Assembly (NCBI GenBank): GCA_947475895.1
Contig: CANJMF010000001.1
Span: forward strand, 124,001-188,000
Direction of reading: 5' to 3'
Origin: Fidelibacterota bacterium
GTDB lineage: Bacteria; Pseudomonadota; Alphaproteobacteria; Rhodospirillales; Rhodospirillaceae
Length of the DNA stretch: 64,000 nt
A program made the translations under genes and the position numbers. Under the pieces are notes generated by a model. It ran no database searches and was not told the origin of the DNA. It saw nothing but the letters and a program-made list of their open reading frames with translations. This document shows positions 47,702 to 55,600 of the stretch, piece after piece (the stretch's first letter is position 1; every line of letters begins with the position of its first letter).

Positions 47702-48172
47702 ATGACGCGTAAAAGCCGCCGCTTGTATTTCGTCCTTCTTGGACTTCTTGGTCTCGGCGCGGGCCTTGCGTTGGTGCTGACTGCGTTCAACGACAACATC
47801 GTTTTCTTCTTTAGTCCGACGGAAGTGGCTGCCAAACATCCAAAGCCCGATCAGCGACTTCGCGTCGGTGGCCTCGTTGTCGACGGCAGCGTTCAAAAGA
47901 ACGGCACCGAAGTCGTATTCACCGTCACGGACATGAGTAACGTCCTTCCCATCAAGTACGTTGGCATCCTTCCTGACCTCTTTCGCGAAGGCCAAGGCAT
48001 CATCGCCGAAGGCCATATGGGCCCCGATGGAATTTTCGCCGCAAACGAAGTGCTGGCGAAACACGACGAGAAGTACATGCCGAAAGAAGTGGCCGACGCC
48101 TTGAAGAAGAGCGGCCGCTGGCAAGAAGGCAGCAACGCCAAGCATCCCGCCCCTGAAAACGCGCAACGGTAA
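47702..48172 (+). CDS. ccmE: Cytochrome c-type biogenesis heme chaperone CcmE
   Basis: Periplasmic heme chaperone of 156 residues with one N-terminal membrane anchor and an OB-fold domain. The covalent heme-binding histidine is in EVLAKHDEKYMP near residue 123, with the nearby Tyr. The ATG at 47702 is used; an upstream start at 47579 overlaps ccmD out of frame and is rejected. The protein ends in a flexible Pro/Lys tail. Confidence 0.96.
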   Translation: MTRKSRRLYFVLLGLLGLGAGLALVLTAFNDNIVFFFSPTEVAAKHPKPDQRLRVGGLVVDGSVQKNGTEVVFTVTDMSNVLPIKYVGILPDLFREGQGIIAEGHMGPDGIFAANEVLAKHDEKYMPKEVADALKKSGRWQEGSNAKHPAPENAQR

Positions 48173-48175
48173 TTC

Positions 48176-50164
48176 ATGATCACCGAACTCGGACATTTCG
48201 CCTTAGCGTTGGCCCTCGCGGTCGCGCTGGTGCAATCGGTGCTGCCTATGATTGGCGCCGCACGCGGTAACGGCGCGCTCATGGATGTGGCGCGGCCGGC
48301 AGCCTTTGCACAGTTTGTGTTGGTGATCGCAGCCTTCGGCGCGCTCGTTCATGCCTTCGTGACGTCGGATTTCTCCGTGGTTGGCGTCTACAACAACTCT
48401 CATACTCTGAAGCCGTTGCTCTACAAGATCAGCGGCGTATGGGGAAATCACGAAGGTTCTTTACTGCTGTGGATCACGATCCTTGCAGTCTTCGGTGCGG
48501 CTGTTGCGGCGCTCGGGCGCAATCTGCCGCCGACGTTGCGTGCACGCACGCTGGCCGTACAAGGCATGATCAGCGTGGGATTCATCGCCTTCATTTTGTT
48601 CACATCGAACCCCTTCTTGCGCATTGATCCCGCACCAGCAGAGGGATTGGGTTTAAATCCCATCCTTCAAGACCCCGGCCTCGCCTTCCATCCGCCCATG
48701 CTCTACATGGGTTACGTCGGCTTCTCGATTGTGTTTGCGTTTGCTGTGGCAGCCCTGATCGAAGGCCGTGTGGACGCCACCTGGGCAAGATGGGTCAGGC
48801 CCTGGACATTGGCCGCGTGGATCTTCCTCACGCTTGGCATCGGCCTTGGCAGTTGGTGGTCTTACTACACACTCGGTTGGGGCGGCTGGTGGGCCTGGGA
48901 TCCCGTCGAAAATGTTTCCTTCTTGCCGTGGCTCGCGGGCACAGCGCTTTTGCACTCGGCCATCGTGGTCGAGAAGCGTGAGGCGCTTAAGAGCTGGACT
49001 GTTCTCTTGGCGCTGGTCGCCTTCTCCATGTCGCTGCTGGGCACGTTCCTGGTGCGCTCGGGCCTGTTGACGTCGCCACATGCATTCGCCGCCGATCCAA
49101 CGCGCGGAATCTTTGTGCTCGCCCTCTTAGGCATCACGATCGGCGGCTCGCTGGTACTCTACGCCATTCGTGCGCCTTATCTTGAAGGCGGCGGCGCGTT
49201 CGCGCCCATCTCTCGCGAAGGCGGCCTGTTGATTAACAATCTACTGCTGACCACATGTGTAGCAACCGTGTTGCTCGGAACCGTATACCCGATCATCACC
49301 GACGCACTCGATGTCGGTAAGATCACGGTTGGCCGTCCTTACTTCGACGCGGTCTTCGTACCGCTCATGGTGCCGCTGGTGGCCTTGATGGGTGTGGGGC
49401 CGCTTCTGTCGTGGAAACGTGCCGATGTCACGGGCGCCTTGGCGCGTTTGAAAATCGCCGCGGCCATCGTGGCCGTGGTCGCCGTGTCGACGCTTGCCGT
49501 CTCCGGCACCAGCCTTGTCGCCCTTGGCACAGCACTTGGTTTCTCTATGGCCGCGTGGCTGGGCATCTCGACAATCCTGGAATGGGCCGAGCGCACGCGC
49601 ATCATCCGCGCGGGTGCGTTTCAGCGCGTCATCCATTTGCCACGCGCGGCGCACGGCATGACCGTGGCGCATTTCGGCATGGCTGTGTTGATTGCGGGCA
49701 TCACCGCCTCGACCGCAGGTCGACAGGAACACATTCAAACCATGACGCCCGGCCAGAGCGTTGAGATGGCCGGCTATACGCTGACCTTCAAGGGCGTGGC
49801 GACCGTCCCAGGACCGAACTACACCGCCAACCGCGCGACCATCGAACTCACGCGTGATGGACGGCTCATCGATACGCTGCAGCCGGAACGGCGCGTGTTC
49901 CGCCAACCACCGCAGGAAACCACCTTTATCCGCATCCACACACGCTGGTTCTCTGAGCTCTACACGGTTCTTGGCGACCCCGACGACAACGGATACGTCA
50001 CGCGCTTCTTCTACGAGCCTCTGGTAACGTTGATTTGGTACGGCACGCTATTGATGGCCTTGGGCGGGTTAATCTCACTCACGGACCGCCGGTATCGCGT
50101 GGGTGCCCCGCGTCGCGCTGTCAGCGTTGCCGCAGGCATGCCGGCTCCTGAGGCCGCGGAGTAA
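48176..50164 (+). CDS. ccmF: Cytochrome c heme lyase subunit CcmF
   Basis: Large membrane protein of 662 residues with about 15 hydrophobic segments. The WWD domain WGGWWAWDPVENVSFLPW lies near residue 236. CcmF joins heme from CcmE to the CxxCH motifs of apocytochromes together with CcmH and CcmI. The conserved histidines around the motif are present (for example LLHSAI just after it). It starts three bases after the ccmE stop and ends two bases before ccmG. Confidence 0.97.
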   Translation: MITELGHFALALALAVALVQSVLPMIGAARGNGALMDVARPAAFAQFVLVIAAFGALVHAFVTSDFSVVGVYNNSHTLKPLLYKISGVWGNHEGSLLLWITILAVFGAAVAALGRNLPPTLRARTLAVQGMISVGFIAFILFTSNPFLRIDPAPAEGLGLNPILQDPGLAFHPPMLYMGYVGFSIVFAFAVAALIEGRVDATWARWVRPWTLAAWIFLTLGIGLGSWWSYYTLGWGGWWAWDPVENVSFLPWLAGTALLHSAIVVEKREALKSWTVLLALVAFSMSLLGTFLVRSGLLTSPHAFAADPTRGIFVLALLGITIGGSLVLYAIRAPYLEGGGAFAPISREGGLLINNLLLTTCVATVLLGTVYPIITDALDVGKITVGRPYFDAVFVPLMVPLVALMGVGPLLSWKRADVTGALARLKIAAAIVAVVAVSTLAVSGTSLVALGTALGFSMAAWLGISTILEWAERTRIIRAGAFQRVIHLPRAAHGMTVAHFGMAVLIAGITASTAGRQEHIQTMTPGQSVEMAGYTLTFKGVATVPGPNYTANRATIELTRDGRLIDTLQPERRVFRQPPQETTFIRIHTRWFSELYTVLGDPDDNGYVTRFFYEPLVTLIWYGTLLMALGGLISLTDRRYRVGAPRRAVSVAAGMPAPEAAE

Positions 50165-50166
50165 CC

Positions 50167-50739
50167 ATGGCCGAAGCCACGCCCAAGCGCCGACCCGCAC
50201 GCTGGCCCTATCTTCTGCCGCTCGTCTTCATTGCGGTGCTCGGCGTCGTGTTCGGTAAACGTCTGGCCGACGTCGAAAAAGGCGCGGACCCGAAAGCAAT
50301 TCCCACTGTGTTGCTGAATACGCCAGCACCCATGCTGGACCTCCCAGCGTTGCCGAATTTTGGCGACGACGTCACCTCGGCCGATCTAAAGGGGCGCGTC
50401 ACCTTGGTGAATTTTTTTGGCTCGTGGTGCGTCGCATGCGTTGCAGAACACCCGGTGTTGATGGAGATCGCGCGGAGTGGTGAAATCCCCATCATTGGCG
50501 TCGATTGGCGCGACACGCCTGAACAAGGCGCCGCGTGGATTCGGCGTTACGGCAATCCCTACACCAAGATCGGGCAGGATCCGAAGAGCCGCACCGCCAT
50601 CGACTTCGGTGTCGTCGCCGCACCCGAAAGCTTCCTGATCGATGCCAGCGGTGTCATCCGATATAAACAAGCCGGCATCATCACACGTGAAGACTGGCGC
50701 GACAAAATTCGCCCACTGATCGCGCAGCTCAAACAATGA
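50167..50739 (+). CDS. ccmG: Thiol:disulfide interchange protein CcmG/DsbE
   Basis: Membrane-anchored periplasmic thioredoxin of 190 residues that reduces apocytochrome cysteines. The active site is FGSWCVACVAEHP near residue 87, and the cis-proline loop is GVVAAPESFLID near 140. The middle residues of the motif (Val-Ala) differ from the Pro-containing WCxPC of many homologues. The N-terminal anchor is at about 14-30. It overlaps ccmH by four bases. Confidence 0.94.
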   Translation: MAEATPKRRPARWPYLLPLVFIAVLGVVFGKRLADVEKGADPKAIPTVLLNTPAPMLDLPALPNFGDDVTSADLKGRVTLVNFFGSWCVACVAEHPVLMEIARSGEIPIIGVDWRDTPEQGAAWIRRYGNPYTKIGQDPKSRTAIDFGVVAAPESFLIDASGVIRYKQAGIITREDWRDKIRPLIAQLKQ

Positions 50740-51194
50740 AGTGGACCGCACTCCTTTTTGCTCTGCTTGTGGCTGGCGCGGCTCATGCCATCGAGCCCAA
50801 AGAGATGCTGACCGATCCGGCTTTGGAAGCCCGCGCGCGTGACATCGGCCGCGAGTTGGCGTGCGTCGTGTGTCAGGGCGAGAATATCGACGAGTCTGGA
50901 GCTGAGATTGCGGCCGATATGCGCACGCTCGTGCGTCAACGCATCGTGGCGGGCGAAAGCAATACGCAGATCATGGCCTACATGGTTAGCCGCTATGGCG
51001 ACTACGTGCGCCTCAACCCCCGTTTTATGCCGCGCACCTATCTGCTGTGGTTCGGCCCGCTCATGATTTTACTTGTCGGCGGATTTGTTGTTGCGCGCCG
51101 TTTGCGGCGGGAACCCGCGGAGGCGGTGCCGCCTCTCACGCCTGAGGAGCAAGCCGCGCTTGCAAACATTCACCGCGAAGGAAACGCGCCATGA
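50736..51194 (+). CDS. ccmH: Cytochrome c-type biogenesis protein CcmH (CcmL)
   Basis: The 152-residue protein has a signal peptide, the reactive-cysteine motif ELACVVCQGENIDES near residue 42, and one membrane segment near 105-122. It binds apocytochrome c and works with CcmG. The C-terminal TPR part is a separate gene (ccmI), as usual outside enterobacteria. Overlaps of four bases on both sides indicate tight coupling. Confidence 0.95.
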   Translation: MKWTALLFALLVAGAAHAIEPKEMLTDPALEARARDIGRELACVVCQGENIDESGAEIAADMRTLVRQRIVAGESNTQIMAYMVSRYGDYVRLNPRFMPRTYLLWFGPLMILLVGGFVVARRLRREPAEAVPPLTPEEQAALANIHREGNAP

Positions 51195-52561
51195 TTTGGA
51201 TTTTAATGGCCGTCGTCGTGATCGTGGTGCTCGCGGTCGTGCTGTGGCCGGTACTGCGCGCTCCAAGCGCGACAAAAGATCGCGCCACCTACGACATGGA
51301 AGTCTTTCAGGATCAGCTGAAGGAAGTCGACCGCGACATCGTGCGCGGCGTATTGACCGAGGCCGAAGCCGTCTCGGCGCGCATTGAGATTCAACGGCGC
51401 ATTTTATCCGCTGGACGCGCAGATGTGGAAGCGCACCAGACCTCATCGCGCGGCAAGCGTATCGCACTTGCTGGCGGAGTTGCGATAGCCATTCCGGCGT
51501 TGGCGCTTGGCATTTACTTGAGTGTCGGCGCACCCGCGCTTGTCGACGGCGTCAGCATCGACAACGAGTCCGCGAACGCCGACGTTCAGGATGAGGCCGA
51601 ACGGGCGGTCTTGCGTCTGGCCGACAAGGTCGCCCGCGACCCGACCAATGTTGAGAATCTATTTCTGCTCGCACGCAGCTATCGCGAGACGCGCCAATGG
51701 GACGACGCCGTCAAAACTTACAAACAGCTCCTCGAATTAAAGCCCGATGCGGACACGTACGCCAATTATGGCGAAGCGTTAACCGTACAGGCCGGTGGAC
51801 GGGTCACCCCGGGTGCTCACGACGCTTTTTTGAAAACCCTCGGCCTCGACCGCACCGAGCCACGTTCGCGGTTTTATTTGGGCCTGGAGCAAGCCGAAAA
51901 TAATAATCCGCGCGATGCCATCGCCATCTGGCGCGACTTAACGACCAGCGCACCTCAGGATGCGCCCTGGCTTAACACCGTCCGCCAGCAGATGGCCCAG
52001 GTCGCGCAGAGCGCCAGCATTGCCCCTATGAGCGTTGAGCCGCGCCATCCGCTTGACGGCGCACCTCTGGCCAGTGCCGCGCCGTCGCACCCGGCACCGG
52101 CGCCGACGGCCAGCTTCTCACCCGAGCAGCGGCAAATGATTGAAGGCATGGTCGGCGGCTTGGCCGCGCGCATGGAACAGAGCCCGGAAGACTTTAGTGG
52201 CTGGATGATGCTCGGGCGCTCTTACACGGTGCTGCAAAAACCGGAAGACGCGGCCAAGGCTTACGAAAAAGCCGTGACGCTCAAGCCTGCCGAACTGGAA
52301 CCCAAGTTGCAGTTGGAAAGCGCGTTGTTGGCGACGGTCGATCCGGAAGCGGCCGCCCCCTTGCCGGCTCGCCTCGTCTCGGTTGCCCATGAGATTCTGA
52401 CGCTTCACCCGGAGCAGCCCGAGGCGCTTTTCGTTGCGGGACTCGATCGCGCCAAGGCCGGAGATAAGCCCGGCGCCCGCAAGTTCTGGAATGCAGCGCA
52501 GAAGACAGGCGCACCTGCATTGCAGGACGAGATCACGCGCCGTTTGAAAGCGCTGAACTAA
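51191..52561 (+). CDS. ccmI: Cytochrome c-type biogenesis protein CcmI
   Basis: The 456-residue protein has two membrane segments near residues 1-20 and 97-115, with a cytoplasmic leucine-zipper-like loop between them (FQDQLKEVDRDIVRG). A periplasmic TPR domain follows from about 150. CcmI chaperones apocytochrome c to the CcmFH lyase. A Pro/Ala-rich linker near 285-310 splits the TPR region into two parts. The stop and the next start share one base (TAATG). Confidence 0.93.
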   Translation: MIWILMAVVVIVVLAVVLWPVLRAPSATKDRATYDMEVFQDQLKEVDRDIVRGVLTEAEAVSARIEIQRRILSAGRADVEAHQTSSRGKRIALAGGVAIAIPALALGIYLSVGAPALVDGVSIDNESANADVQDEAERAVLRLADKVARDPTNVENLFLLARSYRETRQWDDAVKTYKQLLELKPDADTYANYGEALTVQAGGRVTPGAHDAFLKTLGLDRTEPRSRFYLGLEQAENNNPRDAIAIWRDLTTSAPQDAPWLNTVRQQMAQVAQSASIAPMSVEPRHPLDGAPLASAAPSHPAPAPTASFSPEQRQMIEGMVGGLAARMEQSPEDFSGWMMLGRSYTVLQKPEDAAKAYEKAVTLKPAELEPKLQLESALLATVDPEAAAPLPARLVSVAHEILTLHPEQPEALFVAGLDRAKAGDKPGARKFWNAAQKTGAPALQDEITRRLKALN

Positions 52562-53193
52562 TGTCGCCATTTTTTCGCCGCGCATGCATTGCGACCACCA
52601 TCCTCGCCGGCAGCGGGCTGATTTTGTTTCTGTACTGGCCAAGCAACCGCATGCCACCGAGACCAGCGTCTTCGGTGGTCACGGGCGTGGCGGCAATCGG
52701 TGGCCCCTTCGCGCTGACCGACACCAAAGGCAATACCGTCACGGAGGCGGCCCTTCAGGGCCGCTATAGCCTGATCTATTTCGGCTACACGTTTTGCCCC
52801 GACATCTGCCCGCTCATCCTCCAGAACATGACGGATGCCATTCAAACGCTTGGGCCGGACGGCGACGCCGTGTTGCCGGTCTTCATCACCATCGATCCCG
52901 AACGGGACACAACCGAGGTGATGGCCGCCTATCTTGAGCACTTTCATCCGCGCTTTGTCGGCCTTCGCGGCGCGCCGGAGCAAACCGCGCAGGCCGTGCA
53001 GTCGTACCGGGCTTATGCGCGCAAAGCCGAGACGACCGGCCCCGCGGATAAAGCCGGTGGGGCTTACGTGATGGATCACACGGGTTATATTTACCTGATG
53101 GATAAAGACGGCAAATACGTCACGCATTTCAAAATGGATACGCCCTCCGCGGAAATGAGCGCGCGCATCAAGCAGGCCCAATCCGCCCCATGA
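52561..53193 (+). CDS. SCO family copper chaperone/thioredoxin-like protein
   Basis: Membrane-anchored thioredoxin-fold protein of 210 residues. The copper-binding motif FGYTFCPDICPLIL lies near residue 80, and the third ligand His is in VMDHTGYIYL near 170. SCO (SenC) proteins deliver copper to the CuA site of cytochrome c oxidase. Its place directly after ccmI, with a one-base overlap, links heme and copper assembly of the respiratory chain. Confidence 0.93.
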   Translation: MSPFFRRACIATTILAGSGLILFLYWPSNRMPPRPASSVVTGVAAIGGPFALTDTKGNTVTEAALQGRYSLIYFGYTFCPDICPLILQNMTDAIQTLGPDGDAVLPVFITIDPERDTTEVMAAYLEHFHPRFVGLRGAPEQTAQAVQSYRAYARKAETTGPADKAGGAYVMDHTGYIYLMDKDGKYVTHFKMDTPSAEMSARIKQAQSAP

Positions 53194-53618
53194 CAAAACC
53201 CGCGCCCTTCTGGCAGCGCAAAGCGCTGCAGGAAATGAGCCCGGATGAGTGGGAGAGCTTGTGCGACGGATGCGGTAACTGCTGCCTTCACAAAATTCGC
53301 CATGCTTCAGGCCGTTTGGAAATGACGTCGGTCGCGTGCCGGCTTCTCGACACACAAACGGCACGCTGCGGGAATTACCCGAAACGCAAACGCTTGGTAC
53401 GGGACTGCGTCGTGTTAACCCCAGAGACCGTGGCCAAAGTCGATTGGCTGCCAGCCACGTGTGCTTATCGCTTGCTGGGGGAAGGTAAAGATTTGCCCGA
53501 GTGGCATCCTTTGATCAGCGGCGATCCCGAGAGCGTTGACCGCGCCGGCATCTCAGTCCGCGGCCGCTGCATCTCTGAGCGCGACGCAGGGCCCCTAGCC
53601 GATCACGTGGTTCCATGA
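53190..53618 (+). CDS. YcgN-family cysteine cluster protein (UPF0260)
   Basis: Cytoplasmic protein of 142 residues with CDGCGNCCLHKI near residue 28 and further cysteines at about 50, 60, 71 and 91, the pattern of the YcgN/UPF0260 family. It probably binds zinc or iron; no role is established. It overlaps the SCO gene and the following gene by four bases each, so it is part of the same transcription unit. Confidence 0.88.
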   Translation: MTKPAPFWQRKALQEMSPDEWESLCDGCGNCCLHKIRHASGRLEMTSVACRLLDTQTARCGNYPKRKRLVRDCVVLTPETVAKVDWLPATCAYRLLGEGKDLPEWHPLISGDPESVDRAGISVRGRCISERDAGPLADHVVP

Positions 53619-54343
53619 ATGCTGCCTTGCTCGCCGAGCTTCCATCGGAAATCGCGAGCGTTCTTACAACAGTCGTAAATCCGCGCGCGCGGCGTTTAAC
53701 GCTGCGTCTGGAACCGGCGAAAGGCCACATTGTCCTCGTGCGGCCCAAGCGCTTCAACGAAGCGGCGCTCTACGCGTTCATCGTCAGCCACGTCGACTGG
53801 ATGAGAGCGCAGCTACAATCCCTTCCCCCACGCGTCGCCTTCGCCGATGGAGCAACCGTTCCATTTCAGGGCGAGGATCATGTTGTGCGATGGGAAGCAA
53901 AGACGCGCGGCGTATCACGGCTGCCTGGAGAACTCGTTGTTGGCGGGAACGGTGAGCACACGGCGCGCCGATTGCGAGATTGGCTGCGCGGCGAAGCAAA
54001 GCGCATCCTCACGCACGCTGTTCAAGCCATGACCGCGAGCGTAAATCGCAAAGCGAGCCACATCACCGTACGCGATACGCGTTCACGGTGGGGAAGTTGT
54101 GCACGAAGTGGGCGGTTATCATTTTCTTGGCGCTTGGTTCTTGCGCCTGAAAGCGTGCTGATTTACGTCGCCGCGCACGAAGTGGCGCACCTCGTGCACC
54201 TGAACCATGGCCCTGCGTTTTGGCGCACGGTTCAGACAATTCTCGAACGCTATTATCGAGAAACCGATCGACCTCAGGCCGATATGAAGTTAGCGCGCGA
54301 GTGGCTGCGACGGAGCGGGGCCGCGCTGTATCGCTATGGATGA
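53615..54343 (+). CDS. YgjP-like zinc metallopeptidase (DUF45/M48-type)
   Basis: The 242-residue protein has the zinc-binding motif HEVAHLVHLNHGPAFW near residue 189. Upstream of it, RDTRSRWGSCARSGRLSFSWRL marks the YgjP/WLM-type DUF45 family. The substrate is unknown. It is the last gene of the ccm-SCO-YcgN run. Its final 54 bases overlap the end of the convergent sleB-like gene. Confidence 0.9.
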   Translation: MNAALLAELPSEIASVLTTVVNPRARRLTLRLEPAKGHIVLVRPKRFNEAALYAFIVSHVDWMRAQLQSLPPRVAFADGATVPFQGEDHVVRWEAKTRGVSRLPGELVVGGNGEHTARRLRDWLRGEAKRILTHAVQAMTASVNRKASHITVRDTRSRWGSCARSGRLSFSWRLVLAPESVLIYVAAHEVAHLVHLNHGPAFWRTVQTILERYYRETDRPQADMKLAREWLRRSGAALYRYG

Positions 54344-55030
54344 CACATCGCCTGTGGGCGCAGCACTGGCCAACGTCGGACCTTTGACGTTCTTGCGTGC
54401 GACGGATTCCGCAAACGCGTTCAAACGATAGATGAACGGTTTGCGCACCGGTTGGATTTTTCCGCGCGATCCATCGACGTCGCGATAGAAAACATGTTGC
54501 CCAATAATGGTCGTGCTTTCGTAGCCTACGGCCCACGATGGACGCGTGAAGTCGGCGTGATACCAAAGCGCGCCACCGGTCGGATCGGGAATCGCACAAT
54601 CAGATTGCAAAACGGCCGCGGCGATTTTCAAAGACATGCGCCATTGATCAGCTTCGAACGGCGTGTCCATCTTGGCGTCGCAGAACCATGAAAACTGACA
54701 GCGCTTGTGTTCGCCTTGGAAACTTACTTGCTTGACGACGTCGCACAGGTTCGACGGAAAACGCGGATCCATGGCGCGGTTGAGCACGACGCGTGCGACC
54801 GCGATGCGGCCGGCGATGCTTTCGCTGCGCGCTTCCCAGTAATCATTCAGCGCCAGGCACACGAGCTCATCGCGGGAAACAACGACGCTGGACATGTCGA
54901 TTTGGAGATCGGCCGGAATATCGGCCGCCTGCACAAAGGACGCCGTCATCGTCATCGCGAAAGCTGCGACGACGACAGCGCATTTTCGCAGCTGCGCAGC
55001 TGCGCGAGAGATTACATAAGCCTGAGACAC
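54290..55030 (-). CDS. Exported cell wall hydrolase, SleB type
   Basis: The 246-residue protein has a signal peptide (hydrophobic core at about 17-33). A Hydrolase_2/SleB domain at about 55-160 starts LALNDYWEARSESIAGR, where the glutamate of YWEARSE is the likely catalytic residue. In spore formers SleB is a lytic transglycosylase; here it would act on peptidoglycan turnover. The start is the GTG at 55030, eight bases after AAGGA. A 570-base non-coding interval precedes it. The long basic/Pro tail has no known domain. Confidence 0.88.
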   Translation of the reverse strand: MSQAYVISRAAAQLRKCAVVVAAFAMTMTASFVQAADIPADLQIDMSSVVVSRDELVCLALNDYWEARSESIAGRIAVARVVLNRAMDPRFPSNLCDVVKQVSFQGEHKRCQFSWFCDAKMDTPFEADQWRMSLKIAAAVLQSDCAIPDPTGGALWYHADFTRPSWAVGYESTTIIGQHVFYRDVDGSRGKIQPVRKPFIYRLNAFAESVARKNVKGPTLASAAPTGDVSSIAIQRGPAPSQPLAR

Positions 55031-55290
55031 GGTAGGTTCCTTGCCTAGTTGGACACAGCACCACCACTAGTCATGCAAACGACCAGCTTCTCTCGTGTGT
55101 TCCCTGTGTGATCCGCAACCGGCGCCTTAACGGCTGTTCTGTTGCTTGCCGGCCGGGGCGCCTCGATTTGCCCCATACGGACCCTCCTCCCACGGAGCTG
55201 TCCGCTAACGCCGCGATACTTGTGAGCGGGGGTCTAGCCTGGCAACAAAAATAAAATTTCGCCTTAAGGTCCTTGGAAGACCCTATAATT
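55031..55290 (-). promoter_or_regulatory. Candidate structured leader RNA of the sleB-like gene
   Basis: This stretch has no coding frame of worth but many local complements. CTAGT..GG pairs with CC..ACTAG (55045-55070) directly 5' of the ribosome site. The two GGCGCC copies (55121-55126 and 55157-55162) can pair, and a GACCC/GGGTC pair lies further 5'. The ribosome site AAGGA sits next to the first stem. Whether it is an untranslated leader, an attenuator or a separate small RNA is open. Structure is inferred by eye. Confidence 0.4.
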
Positions 55291-55600
55291 ACGCGAACTA
55301 GGGTGTTCGGGTTAGGATCACTCACACACGTAATACTATTTCGTGTGCGATGCAGGCCCCCCCGAGAGTGTCGGGAGTATTTACATCGGTTTTTCAACAC
55401 CCTGCCGGTTTCACGCGGTGCGGGCGGTTTTTTGACCCGACCTCCCCTAAAGGTCCCAAAAAACGAAAGAATATTTCACAAAAAATCGCCTTTTCTACAA
55501 CCACGGGTATAGATGATGACTCCTGACGGGTACCAATAGGTTGTGTTGGTCAGGGGAGAGGGGCTCATCGGACCCCCGAATGACGTCGAGCCGAAGCCCT
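55291..55600. other. Non-coding interval between PBP gene and sleB leader
   Basis: No gene is supported. Hairpins visible are CACACG/CGTGTG (55325-55347), CCCGA/TCGGG (55361-55375), and a long one pairing TCCTGAC with GTCAGGGGA (about 55520-55558). An AT-rich tract at about 55455-55500 holds TTGTAG and AAATAT 18 bases apart on the minus strand, a possible promoter for a minus-strand RNA. The PBP gene ends at 55601 with a GC-rich palindrome but no T-run. Confidence 0.4.

Noticed and set aside
55284-55289. A perfect TATAAT on the plus strand.
   Set aside because: No -35 element at 16-18 bases upstream and no gene downstream on that strand.
55071-55400. A 109-codon minus-strand frame in the sleB leader.
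   Set aside because: Mixed Arg/Ser/Cys composition without domain; the hairpins fit a structured RNA better.
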